Source of the DNA: Centrapalus pauciflorus
Taxonomy: Eukaryota; Streptophyta; Magnoliopsida; Asterales; Asteraceae
NCBI GenBank assembly: GCA_020465985.1
Contig: JAANYP010000192.1
Location: 1 to 64,000 of the forward strand
Length of the DNA stretch: 64,000 nucleotides
Reading direction: 5' to 3'
The position numbers and the translations under genes are program-made. The first letter of the stretch is position 1; the number at the start of each line of letters is the position of its first letter. Shown in pieces: positions 25,436 to 36,849 of this stretch. The notes beneath the pieces were generated by a model, which had not been told where the DNA came from, ran no database searches, and saw nothing but the letters and a program-made list of their open reading frames with translations.

Positions 25436-26473
25436 TGTAGGTCCCAAATAGTTTCCCTAGTATGTCGCTCTAAGCTATAGAGGGGGGGGGGGGGGGGTTG
25501 ACTACAAGCAAGCCTGAACTGTTGAATGGTTCAAGCTGAGATGACAGATACAACAGATGTTTAAATAATCTAAGACACACTCAGACTAGAAACAATGAAT
25601 ACACTCACTAAGATGAACTCACTGTTTACAAGACAGACAGAAGGATAGCTTGAACAAGAACAGCTTGGACACACGTTACCGTTTTATTCAAGCAGACTTG
25701 CATGCATGAAAACACACTTCTTTGCATGTTCTGAATATCACACTCTTGGTTATCTCACATTTCTTAGAAGCTTCCTTTTATACTCTCACTGAGAATCTCA
25801 GTGAAGCTTCCTCATTGTACATAGAGATAGCGGGATGTCTTTCCAAAAAGACAAAACAACTTTTCTGCATGTTCTGACAAAGCAGAATTGTCTTTACATT
25901 GCAGAATCTTTGTCTTTTCCTTTTTGTCTTTGTTGTAAAAGGATTTAACTAAAAGAAGAATGTCAACTTTAAACCTTTCATCTATTGTAATGGCCATTTT
26001 GATAAAAGAAATGGTCTGTCACCCATTTCAAATATCCACTTTGTCTTCATGTAACAGAACAGCGTAGGCAGACTTTGCAGCTTCTGTTTTTCCACTTTGT
26101 CTTCCACTTTGTAAACTGATCTTCTAGTTCAAGATAATACACGAGGAGATGGAAACATATTCCATAAAGTGTTTAGCCTGTTCACAAAGAACAGAACACT
26201 TAGAATTTTTCCAAACTGCTCAACAGGTTAGAGCAGCGTAGACAGTTTATGTCCAGCCTGTTCATCAGAGTAGAACAACATGAACAATATGCCTTAGTTG
26301 CAACATATGCAACAAGGTAAACAACTTTGACTAATATTGCAAATCATTTATCGGGTTTCAATAAGGCATTAACAGGCCTTAAATTATACCTTCAAGTGCA
26401 TCAAACAGGTTTGATTGATAATCTCCCCCTAAGATGTAGAACAGGTTTAACTGATGCTTTTTTGTGCCTAACA
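25436..26473 (-). repeat. TE-A2 3' LTR (1038 bp)
   Basis: TGTAGGTCCC...CCTAACA on the plus strand. Lacks a segment of about 60-80 bases near 25498 that the other LTR has at 39721-39800, and has a longer G run (about 16 at 25482-25497). A TATA-like box (minus) is near 25760-25780. Confidence 0.92.
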
Positions 26474-26483
26474 ATCTCCCCCT
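26474..26483 (-). promoter_or_regulatory. TE-A2 polypurine tract
   Basis: On the minus strand AGGGGGAGAT directly precedes the LTR start TGTTAGGC. This is the expected plus-strand primer and fixes this LTR as the 3' one. Confidence 0.88.
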
Positions 26484-26811
26484 ATTTGCAATAATGAGTC
26501 TAAGCTGATTCTATCAATAATCAATATATATTTTTACAATACACTTTGCTGAAATAAATTTACAACATTGAAGTGAAGTAAAAAATCAGTTTATATATGC
26601 ACTGATATTGATTGCAAACAACACATGTTTTTACAAAAGTACAACTAATGTACTAAAGTAGATTACAACTGATGTAATAAGAAAATTACAACTAATGTAA
26701 TGAAGTACAACATATGTACAAGGAAAAATTTCAACAACTTTGGACTGTTGATGATGGGAGCAGGTAATGGCAAGGTTGTCCAACTTATAGACAAGTTCCA
26801 TTCTTCATCTA

Positions 26812-29800
26812 CTCAGCAGTAGATGGACCTTCAAGAAGTTGTGGTCATCCTTCGAACATTTGTTCCAAATGCTCCCTAGTCTCTTCAATTTCCTCCATTT
26901 CATGTTTGGGGAACATGAAGTTAGGATGTTGAAGCTCTCCTCTCTCATTGAAGCATGTGAGCTATTCCCAGATAGGTGCTCTCCATCTTGAAGGTTGTTT
27001 GAAGGAGTTGGCAAGTCTAAAAGCTACAATCTACTTAAGACCAACCTTATGCAAATCAGATACTCTCTGGAAACACGTTTTCTTTGTTAGGGGATCTACA
27101 AAAAATACCCTAAACTCAGGATCTTCTATATGCTTATCTTCCTCAGGTTCCACTCCTCTAGGCAGGCTGTGATTCACTCCATTGATCTCAACAGCTAGGA
27201 TGCCTTGATCAAGCATAATCAGGAGTTCTTCTAGCTCAGTATTCTTCCTTTTTCTCCTGGGCTTAATCTTGGGCTCAACAACTGAGGTACCCTTAATTTG
27301 ATCTTCAGGGATCAGGCCCAGGTGATTAACTCTTTTCATCAGCGTCTTGACATATGTCCTGACTGTCTTGGGAGTTTCAGATTTAGACTGACTCAGGGCA
27401 ACTGCCAATTCAACCCACTCTCTGTACCCCATACAACCAACATTAGTGTGTTCATATGCTTCCAGTTCTGGACCTTCAGCACCTAGCCTGGTTATCTGGA
27501 TCTTTCACTGTTTGCCTTTCTTTGAAATAGGGACAAATTTGACAATTGTTTCCTTGGAAAGCCTTCTGTTGGCAACATCAAATAATTTCTTCCTTTCCAA
27601 GTCGTAAGAATGTGTTTGGGCTCTTGCTGAGGAGGATGCTGACTTTGATTTAATCACTAAAACCTGTGCACCCTTTTCTTTCTCTCCCTCCTTCTCAGTC
27701 ACTGACTCATTGGCAGCCTCTAGTAGTTTCCTTTGAACATCCAAGGAAGGCATTTTAGCTTTTCTTGCTTCCTTATATGCAAAGGCCTTTGCAGCTTTAG
27801 CAGAGGCTTCTTCTCTCTTTTGCCTTTCTAGGATCTGAAGCTGCTCTTCTTTGCATTTATAATAAGTCTCCATAGGGAGACCCATGTCTTTGACCCGAGC
27901 CTTATCAAATTTTAGTTAAGCAGCTTTGAGATAGTCAGTGTCCACTGAGGCTTTTCTCTTCCCTTTAGCTATTATGGTTATGACAGCTTCAGTTTCCTCT
28001 TCCTCTTCTTCTTCAGTTTCCTTAAAGATCAGATGTCTCCTTCTGCTTGGCCTGTCCCCAGGAATGGATTCCTCCCCCTTAGATGGTGCAGGGTTTGGAG
28101 ATCTAGCCTGAGTAGGCTGAGCAGCTTAAGTTGTTTTGGAGACATCTGCAGTAGGACCTGTTTGGAAAAGATCTGCTGCTTGTCCCACTGATGTTGATTT
28201 CTCCTTAGAGGGAGATGAAGATTTCTTCCCCTTAGACTTGGTCTTTGAGGCAGATATTTTCTCCCCCTTTGAAGGAGATGGCACAGAGCCTTCAACAATG
28301 GGTCTACCTGTAGGAATGAATCCAGCAGTCTGAGCAGCAGTTTTGGCAGCAGGTTTAGAACCAACAAGGCTCTGCACTAAGAAAACCAAGTTATCCTTAA
28401 CCTTTGCAAGTTGGGTAACACAGGTTTGAAGAGAGATAGAGTGAGTGGTTGCAAGGGATGATAGCTGAGCAATAGCTTCCCTGTCATAAGCTGTGAAAAC
28501 CAAACTTTGAAGCTATGTAAGATTTATTTCTAGAGAATCTTGCATATCATCAAAGTTTGATGACACAAAATTGGACAGAGAGACCACTAAGGTGTTCAGA
28601 CTGGCCAAAATGGAAGAGAGAGTATTTTTGCAAGTGTCAAGGATAGCTGACAGCTGTTAGGAAACAGCTGACAGTGACGACACAGAGTCCTGTTGGGAAG
28701 AAAAAATTGTTGAGAGAGTATAGGATAGTGTTTGCAGCTGTGCAGTGAGTGCAAGCAGCTGAGAGGATTGATCAGCTTGGGGAGCAGGGGTTGGAAATGA
28801 AGTCCTGAACGAATCAAGGAACCCCTGAAGCTGAGCAGACATAGAGTCTGATATGATAGAAGGTAGGGAGTCATGGAAGTTTCCAAAGAACCAACTTTGT
28901 TGGTCAGCAAAGACAGTTGATCTTTCAAATGAAGATCTTTGGGGGATGGAGGAATATGGGTTGATTGTATTGATTGGATGGATGGTGAGGAATGTGATGG
29001 AGAAGCTAAGGATGTAGGAGTTTGTGGATTAGTGGGGGAAAGGTAGGGAGACTTTGGAGAGTAATTCCATATCCTGGGCATAAGATAGATGGCCCAGCTT
29101 GGAAGGATCAAGGGAACCTTCAGTAGTGGCTATATCTGCATCATTAGGTGAAGTGGTAGGAGTTGGTGGCCTTTGAAATGCTACTTGTATTGTAGCACCT
29201 TCATCAAGACCAGGGGTGGTTCCCTTTGTAGTGCCTTGGTTTGCAGGTACCTCTTCATGGGGAGAAGGGATGTGCATTTCAACATCATCAGTGGTGAAAC
29301 CTGATGGTGGAATGTGCACTTGGGTAGCAGCCTCACCTGAGGGATGTTCCATTCACTCAGGTTCGTCAGCTTGAGTGGATAGTCCTTCAGCATCTGTTGG
29401 GTGTAGAATAGCTGCATCACTAGGAGCAGAAGTTTGAGGCTTATCTGCTGGATGGTCTGTTCTAGCAGCTTGGGAACCTCGTGTAGACTCAGATGGTGTA
29501 AGAGAAGATGAAGTGGAGACTGTGTGGACTCAGTATGGAGTGGAGTAGACTCGTCTCTTTCAATATCGTCAGCCTGTTGGGAGGCTGGGATAGTGGATGT
29601 GGTAGTCTTCTTTTGTACAACTGGTTCCTGTTGGGAGGAACCAGAGGGTCTAGGCTGACGCTGGGTGGAATCTTTATGGAGTGAAGCCTGCTCCAAATGT
29701 GCTGAAATTTCTCCCAAAATAGGAGAAGCAGCAGGGGTTGCTTCTTTTTCAACATACTCTTCTTGGGAGGGGTCAGAGGGGCTAGTTTGGGATGATTGTT

Positions 29801-30973
29801 TCTTTTAGGCTAAGGATTTGCGTCTGTTATATGATATGAGGGATGAAGTGGAGGATGGATGTTGTGGGGAAGTGATGAGGGGTTCTGTTTGGACTGGAGG
29901 TGAGACTGGGTCAGAAACAGGAGGGTTACGCCGTTCCATGGTCTCAGGTGCCACAGAGGCACCAGCCACAAAGGCTTCAGGTTCAACAAATGCACCAGGG
30001 TGAGGAGTTCACTCCCCTCAGCCACTGAGGCTGAAGGAACAGACTTAGACTTAACCGTTTTTGACTTCTTGGGCCTGGGATTTTCCTTTGGGAGCAGCCA
30101 CTGGATTTACCCTCACAACAGAGGGTCCTTCCACCAAACCAAGAAACCTCCTCATTGGTGTTCACAGAGAGGGTTCATATGCAAGAACTGGGGTGTAGAA
30201 AACCCTGTTGCCTATCACAGGATATGCAGCAGTTGATAAGTATGGTTGAGAAGTATAGAGAGGCTCACCACATACATGTTTGAAGATGAGGCTTAAAAAT
30301 CTTGGGTATCTAACAGCAGCAGGACGATATTCTTGCTGCACCAAGTTCCTCAAATTCACAAAGATCCATCTGGCCATGTTCAGTGTAGTCTCATCCACAA
30401 ACTGTAGGAGTATGGGAATTTCATCCCTGCTTAGCTGGTCAAAGGAACCAACTTCGCAGCCAAAAGACATCACCACAAAGGCGAATAGAAAACTGTAAGT
30501 GGGTGATAAGTCCCTCCTGAACAATGTAGCTCCAACTTTTGGTTCTGCTACGCCACAGAAGCGTAGCAGGTTGCCCATCTGATCATCCTCAGGCTGTGGT
30601 TTATCATAGGTTTCAACAACAGGAAGATGAAGAACTTCCCAGAGGAGAGCAATAGTTATCTCAATGGTTTGAGACCCATTGAGAATAGTTCCCCTAATGG
30701 TTTTTGTTGAAGGGTCATACAAACAGGTGTACCAAAACTAGTAAACCATCTCCTGGTACAGTACACCAGGAGAGGCAGTCATAGCATAGTGCAGGGGTGG
30801 GCTTGCAGAAACTCCACCATTTTTTCATACCCCTTTCCCACGTAGTTTTTTGGAATGGTGAGGTTGGCTATGTAGTTGGTGGGTTTGAGTGTGAGCATTG
30901 TGGTGACAGAGGGATGTTTCTGAACATCATCACCAACGAATACTGGTAGCAGGGGGTTGTTTTGATGATCCAT
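26812..30973 (-). pseudogene. TE-A2 accessory ORF after pol (env-position, about 1380 codons, broken)
   Basis: ATG at 30973-30971 (MDHQNNPLLPVFVGDD). The N-terminal 270 residues look globular: YDPSTKTIRGTILNG, LLRFCGVAEPKVGATLF, RRDLSPTYSFLFAFVVMSFG, then LSRDEIPILLQFVDE and MARWIFVNLRNLV. A frameshift near 30790 and a TAG near 30737 lie inside. The middle (28900-30100) is rich in Pro, Ser, Thr and Gln. A helical segment with SAQLQGFLDSF and a Lys/Glu-rich coiled-coil-like segment (27500-27880) follow, then a conserved-looking tail (SETPKTVRTYVKTLMKRVNH). Stops or shifts also fall near 30160, 30000, 29815, 28665, 28510, 28125, 27916, 27510 and 27030. No clear membrane segment is seen. Function unknown; position equals the env-like gene of Sireviruses. 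Confidence 0.72.
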
Positions 30974-31497
30974 TTGGAAAGTAGTAGGATGAATGATGCT
31001 TGACACTTAGTTGATTTAGGGTTTTTCAGGTAGTTATGGAAGTAGTAGAGAAGAAGAAGATGATGAAACAGTGATGGAGGTATTTATAGGATTCAAATGT
31101 GAGTGAGTAGGAGAGAGAAAGGTTTGGGCGGTTGATTTGAAATGTTCTTTAACGGAAAACGGAACGGTTTGCCATGTCAGAACGGTTGTCAAACCACTTG
31201 ACCTTTTTAACTACTAACACACGTTAACAAACGTTATCCGCAGGTAATTAAGTTAAAAAATACATAAATTAAGTAACTTAATTATGAAGAAAGGTGGTTA
31301 AAACTGATGTTACAAGCTGTTGTTAAAACCTTTGATGAGCAAGTTTCATCACAAACTGATCATCCCTCAAGCTGTTCATTTAACCTATGTAGCTAGATGA
31401 GAACAGGTTTCATTGTGAATCATGTTCAATAGCTGATCAGGTTACAAGACAATGCCATGTATGACAGATTGAGAGAGTGAGCAGGTTGGAGGTTTGT
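30974..31497 (-). promoter_or_regulatory. Spacer with TATA-like box upstream of the TE-A2 accessory ORF
   Basis: On the minus strand CTATAAATACC lies at about 31079-31089, roughly 110 bases before the ATG at 30973. A CTTCTTCTTCTCTAC leader and AAACCCTAAA follow, a layout typical of plant promoters. No ORF is found in the spacer. The box would allow the accessory ORF its own transcript; this is inferred. Confidence 0.5.
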
Positions 31498-31502
31498 ACA
31501 AC

Positions 31503-33618
31503 TGTAACATCCTCGGATTTAAATTATTGTATTTAAAGTTATTAAGTTTAAATTTGTAATTTAAGTTAAATTATGAAAGTTGGTACGAAGTTTTGGATTA
31601 ATTATAAAGTTTGTTGCTTCAATTAGAAATTGAGAAATTTAAAATTATTTAAGTGAATAAATTATTAATAATTGTTAAGGAAAATAAAATAAAGATGGAA
31701 TTCTTTATTTTATAAAAATCAGTATTTTATGGAACCGGATAAGTGGAGGGGTGAAATGTGCCAAGAGTTGAATGATGGAAATAAAAAGGGGGAAAATTAT
31801 CATTTCCATCCATTTTGAAACAAATACACTCTCTCGCTAGAACTCTCTCTCTCTCTCGGCTCTCTCTCTCTCTAAATTCGAAGATCATCAAAGCTTGGAT
31901 TTTAAAGCTGAAAATCGGAAACAAGATTGGTAGGAAGGATATACCAACACTACAATCATCGATTTAAGGTAAAAATCTTTTAAATTTCAGAATATTGAAC
32001 ATGTGGTTCGGTTTTTTATATGAACCGAAAATTTGATTTTTGGAGATTCAAATGTTAATGCATGTTTGGTTTTATTATGGATTAGTTTAAATCTAGTATA
32101 TATGATGCTAGATATCAAGTTTCAGCTTCTGATTCGACCTGGAAGTATGATTTTTAGAGATTTGTGTGTGTTTTTAGTGTGTGTTCGAATGGATGAATAA
32201 AAATGGTCAAAAAGGATGTAGATTGGTATGAAAGCATGCTAATGTAAGTGTTAAAATGGTTGAAAACAAGTATATTTTAGTTGGTGTAAGTTATTTCACA
32301 TACTGAGTAAGTGCAAAAATGACTTGGATTAAAATCTGGAAAATATTCGAAACTGCATAAATTCGAAGGGGGTCCGAATTCGGATCCGAGATGAACTCGG
32401 ATCTGGTCCGAATTCGGATGGCCTCGAACTTAGGACGAAATCCGAATTTGGGAAGTACAAAAACAGAAATAATTTCTAAGTGTTGGGATCCGGATTTGGT
32501 CCGAATTCGGATGGGGTCCGAAATTTGCAATTGTCCGAATTGGGACCTAATGGGGTCCGAAATTGGCATTGTCCGAACTTAACATGGGGACCGAATTCGG
32601 GTCCGAATTCGGGTGGGATCCGAATTCGGACATGGATCCGAAATGGGGATCAGATATTGCAAAAATCTATAAATTATTGTTTATGAAATTAAACAAGATA
32701 TTGACACGATATGTTGTTACAACTGACGTACAGGTCCCTTGTGGTGTTGTTTAACCCACAGTGGGGTACTTCGTGGATCCGGTTGAAAGCCCGAAGAGAA
32801 ATAAGATTGATTAAAGTTTATTTACGCGCCCACTGTGAGTACAGTAGATTTCGCATGATTATATCTGATTTTATGTTAAGCTTTGCCTGCTGAGACCTGT
32901 TGTTTCATTTGTTTGGTTGGAATTCTACTAACTTGCGTAGATTTAGATGCACATTCTTACTTGTTGCATGTCCATTCGATTGTTGTGCATCTAGTGATGG
33001 ACTGGTGGGTCGCATCGTTAACTCTGATGTTACTGTGCTATATGACGCTGGAGCTAATCCCTCCAGGTCCGGTAGGCAGTATGTAATCTCCGATCGTTCG
33101 TTTGTCTCAGATGGTATGTGTAAATGCCGAGCTTTGGGCTCGAAGGGGCTGCGGCTCTGGTCCGTACTTGGTGTACGAAGAGAGTATACGACGTTTGTCG
33201 TCGGGGTTACTCTTGGGCTTCATAAATATTTATAATGTGCGCAATCTATGTATTCACTAAGCATTCGCTTACGTTTTAGTTGTTGTAATTTTTACAGGAA
33301 AAGGAAAATCAGCTGCGGGACCATCTAACTAGGTTGTTGTTTGAAGTGAATTGAAGACTCAGTTGCTTATTTGGTAACTTAATTGTTGAGATTATTGTTG
33401 TAATAAATTTGGGATAATGTAATGTAATGGAAGTTTTTAGATATAGACATGTAACCTTTGTAGTACCGTAGAGTGATATGGAATTGTTGTAATACTTTAT
33501 TTTGTACTTTAATTGCTTCCGCACTTTAATTAAGTAATCAGATTATTATGTAATTGATGTATTGGTGATTAATCCTGGGTGTCTTGTTAATGGTGGTTGT
33601 TGTGGCAAGGGTGTCACA
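31503..33618 (+). mobile_element. TE-D: solo Tekay-type LTR (2116 bp)
   Basis: Starts TGTAACATCC and ends GGTGTCACA like the TE-B LTR, with the perfect TSD ACAAC at 31498-31502 and 33619-33623 and no internal sequence. Solo LTRs arise by recombination between the two LTRs of one element. It lies in the non-coding spacer of TE-A2 between RNase H and the accessory ORF, so it did not break a gene. Contains a CT tract (31835-31875) and the 17-bp palindromic array (32373-32645). Confidence 0.92.
32373..32645. repeat. Palindromic 17-bp-period array in solo LTR TE-D
   Basis: TCCGAATTCGGA or close variants start near 32373, 32407, 32441, 32500, 32517, 32534, 32556, 32572, 32590, 32602, 32619 and 32637. 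Many steps are 16-18 or 34 bases. The core is a perfect palindrome containing GAATTC. Confidence 0.85.
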
Positions 33619-33699
33619 ACAACTATTCAGGTTTGGGATTAAAACGTATTTTAGGAAACTTGTTATATGTCCAAGCTGTCCAAGTTTTTAGAAATAGAC

Positions 33700-35120
33700 T
33701 AAGTGTAGAACAAGTAAAACCTATTCTGTTCAAGTTGTTTTGAGAAATCTGGACAATTTGAACATGTGATCTTTAGAGCATCATTGACATTTAGTCACTT
33801 TTATTTAACACGCCAACTTGCTTACAAGGTAATTAAACCTGTTTTCATCAAGTGGTTTGGTGAAAATGTCTGCAAGCTGTTCATCTGTGGAAATAAAACT
33901 TACCTCCACATTACCTTTCTGGATGTGATCTCTGATAAAATGATGTCTGACGTCTGTATGCTTTGTTCTGGAATGAAAAACTGGATTGTTGGAGATAGCT
34001 ATGGCACTTGTATTATCACATAGAATAGGTTTTTTCCTATATACAAGCCCATAATTCTCAAGCTGATGCTGCATCCATAGAATCTACCCACAGCAGCTTC
34101 CAGCAGCAATGTACTCCGCTTCAGCAGTAGAAGCAGAAACATAATATCTGGTCTACTAGTAGTTAAGTATAGAAAGCTCCCAATCATGCCTCTGTAAGCT
34201 GTTACTGAAACAGCTTTCCCACTGGCATCAGTATCCAATTTTACATTGGTTGCCATTGGGGTTTTGATGGGAGAACTTTGATCAAATTTAAACTTTTTCA
34301 GAAGATCTAGAGTATACTTTCTTTGATTAATAAAAATACCATTTGAGGTTTGTTTAACCTGTTATCCTAGAAAGAACGTAAGTTCACCCATCATACTCAT
34401 TTCATATTTTGATTTCATGAGTATTGAAAAATTCTTGCATAACTACTTATTACTAGAATCAAATATTATGTCATCCGCATAAATTTGAACAAGCATAATA
34501 TCAGACTTCACCTTCTTTATGAACAATGTGGTATCCACTTTACCTCTGGAGTAGCCATTGCTCTTAAGGAAATCAGTAAGAGTGTCATACTAGGCTCTAG
34601 GGGCTTGTTTCAGACCATAGAGAGCTTTGTCCAACTTATAGACAAAACCTGGATGTTTTTCATTTTCAAAACCTGGGGGCTGCTTGACATATACTTCTTC
34701 CTGCAGCTTACCATTTAAAAATGCACTCTTGACATCCCTTTGAAATACCTTAATGCTCTTGTGGGCAGCATAGGCTAGAAACAAACAAATTGCTTCTAAC
34801 TTGGCCACTGGAGCAAATGTTTCATCTTAGTCTATTCCTTCTTCTTGTCTATTGCCTTGAGCAACCAGTCTTGCCTTATTTCTAATAACATGACCTTGCT
34901 CATCCATCTTGTTTCTGAAAACCCACTTGGTGCCAATTATGGTTTTAAGTTTTGGAACAGAGACCAACTTCCATACTTTATTTCTCTCAAACTGATTGAG
35001 CTCTTCTTGCATGGCAGATATCCAATTGGCATCTTTGAGAGCATCATCCACTTTTTTTTTTGCTCCATCAGGGACACAAAGATAGAAAACATACAAAAGT
35101 TTTCTAAGCTGTCTCATCTT
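33700..35120 (-). pseudogene. TE-A2 reverse transcriptase and RNase H (copia)
   Basis: From 35117 down: WISAMQEELNQFERNKVWKL, GTKWVFRNKMDEQG and ARLVAQGNRQEEGID, a TAG, then FQRDVKSAFLNGKLQEEVYV and YGLKQAPRA, a stop, and the catalytic YADDIIF near 34465-34488. RNase H ends with AITISNN-type sequence (AIAISNNPVFHSRTKH), then STDEQLADIFTKPL. Stops lie near 34828, 34588, 34440 and 34365, and a frameshift near 34150-34080. Full length for the family, decayed by point changes. Confidence 0.9.
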
Positions 35121-35369
35121 GTTTGTACCCCTTTGTTGATGTCACCAGTTATCTGATCATTGGGGTGACACCTGATCCACTTAGGATCATGTCTCAATGA
35201 AGATTCTCCTATATCATTTTCATCTTCATCTGGTCTTGCAGAACAGCTTTCAAAATTTTCAGACACATTGTTATCTTGAGCCTGTTCACCTATTGACCAT
35301 GATTCATCATTGTTGAACACATCAGTAGAGGATCTAGGGAAATCAGCATTGATTGGTTCTTGACATGGT

Positions 35370-36640
35370 GTATTAATTATGTCACACAGGATGTGTCAAC
35401 ATAGTCATCATCATGCTCATTGTGGTTAACAGGTTCCACTCTGGGTGAAGTGGAATCTTTTGAGTCCTTCTCTTCATTGATGGAATGCATGGGATCATCA
35501 AAGCTGAACTCTCTTGAAACTAATTCAGGAACAGTTTTGGTGGGGACACTCCTAGACTCCTCAAAGGTGACACGGATAGATTCATCTATCACCTTTCTTT
35601 TGTAGTTGTATACTCTGTAGGCTTTAGAGATAACATAATATCCAACAAACACACCTTTATCAGCTTTGGGTTCAAATTTTGCCAGTTGGTCCCTCTGATT
35701 CAAAACGAAGCAGGGGCATCCAAACACATGGAAATAGCTAATGTTTGGCCTCCTCCCTTTGATTAACTCATAGGGAGTCCTGTTGAACGTTTTCACCACT
35801 AAGGATCTGTTTTGAGTGAAGCAGGCAGTGTTGACAGCTTCAGCCCAAAATGAAGAAGGGAAAGCTGATGCACACAGCATGTTCTAGCAGCTTCAATGAG
35901 GGTTTTGTTCCTCCTTTCAGCAACTCCATTTTGTTGTGGAGTTCTTACAGCTGAAAAGTTTTGTGATATTCCTCTTTCTTCACATAATTCCTCAAGAGTA
36001 CTGTTTCTGAATTCAGTACCATGATCACTTCTAAGCTACTTGACTTGAGCAGAATTTAGAACCTCCATCTTTTTTATAAATCCAATAATTTCTCTGGCAG
36101 CCTCTCCTTTGGTCTTCAGAAAGATCACCCATGTAAACCTGGAGAACTCATCAACCATTACTAGAGTGTATCTTCTACCTCCTAGACTTGGGACATTGAC
36201 AGGTCTAAACAGGTCCATGTGGATTAAGAAGGGAGGAGTATCAATAGAAAAATTTTTCTTAGATTTAAAAGATGTTTTTCTCTGCTTGCCTTTCTCACAA
36301 GCTGTGCAGAGTTTATCCTTAACAAAGGTTATAGAAGGCAAACCTGTTACCAACTCTTTCTTCCAGAGTTTGTTGGGATTCTTGAAGTTCAGATTGATAG
36401 CCTTTTGTACCATAACCAAGTTAGGTCTGCATTGCTCCTTGAGATAAAGCAGGTTTCAGTTGTGGGATCAGCAGATTTCATGTCCACAACATATACACCT
36501 TTCTTCCTTTGTGCACACAGCACAACTTTACCTTGGGAATCTAGTATGTACCCTAGGTGCTCATCAAAGTTATCCTTGTAGCCAGTATCACATAGTTGAC
36601 TGATGCTTAGACTATTGTGTTTTAGCCCAGACACATAGGC
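35370..36640 (-). pseudogene. TE-A2 integrase with pre-integrase domain (copia)
   Basis: The pre-integrase segment (VSGLKHNSLSISQLCDTGY) spans 36420-36634. The zinc region includes CTACEKGKQ. The core has HMDLFRPVNVPS (first Asp), RSDHGTEF (second Asp, near 36010-36030, just after a stop) and NGVAERRNKTLIEAAR (Glu, near 35890-35930). The C-terminal part (35377-35880) has FGCPCFVLNQRDQLAKFEPK and DKGVFVGYYVISKAYRVY. Frameshifts near 35880 and 36430 break it. Triad residues are all still present. Confidence 0.9.
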
Positions 36641-36840
36641 TACTCTTTTGAATATAGCAGCACCAGCTTGAAGGGTTCCATATCCTTCTGTGGATCCCTA
36701 AACATTATCAACAATGGTGACTTTTGGCCCTTTTTCAGGCCTAAGATCACTCAGCAAGTCCTTGCAACCTTTCATGTGGCCTGAGCAGCCGTTGTCCAAG
36801 TACCAAACCTAGGATGGTTGTTTAACCTGCAGAGTGTCAT
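36580..36840 (-). pseudogene. TE-A2 protease remnant
   Basis: WYLDNGCSGHMKG near 36770-36810 is the copia protease active site with the usual Ser (DSG) replaced by Asn; TE-A1 keeps LDSGCSGHM at the same place. Stops near 36700 and 36815 (minus) break the frame. It lies between the second zinc knuckle and the pre-integrase domain, the normal order. Confidence 0.78.
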
Positions 36841-36849
36841 GGGAAAATA

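Noticed and set aside
32373..32645. CRISPR-like regularly spaced repeats (also 42172-42507)
   Set aside because: Repeat units of 17 or 21 bases with no room for spacers, in plant retrotransposon DNA without cas genes; they are LTR or leader minisatellites.
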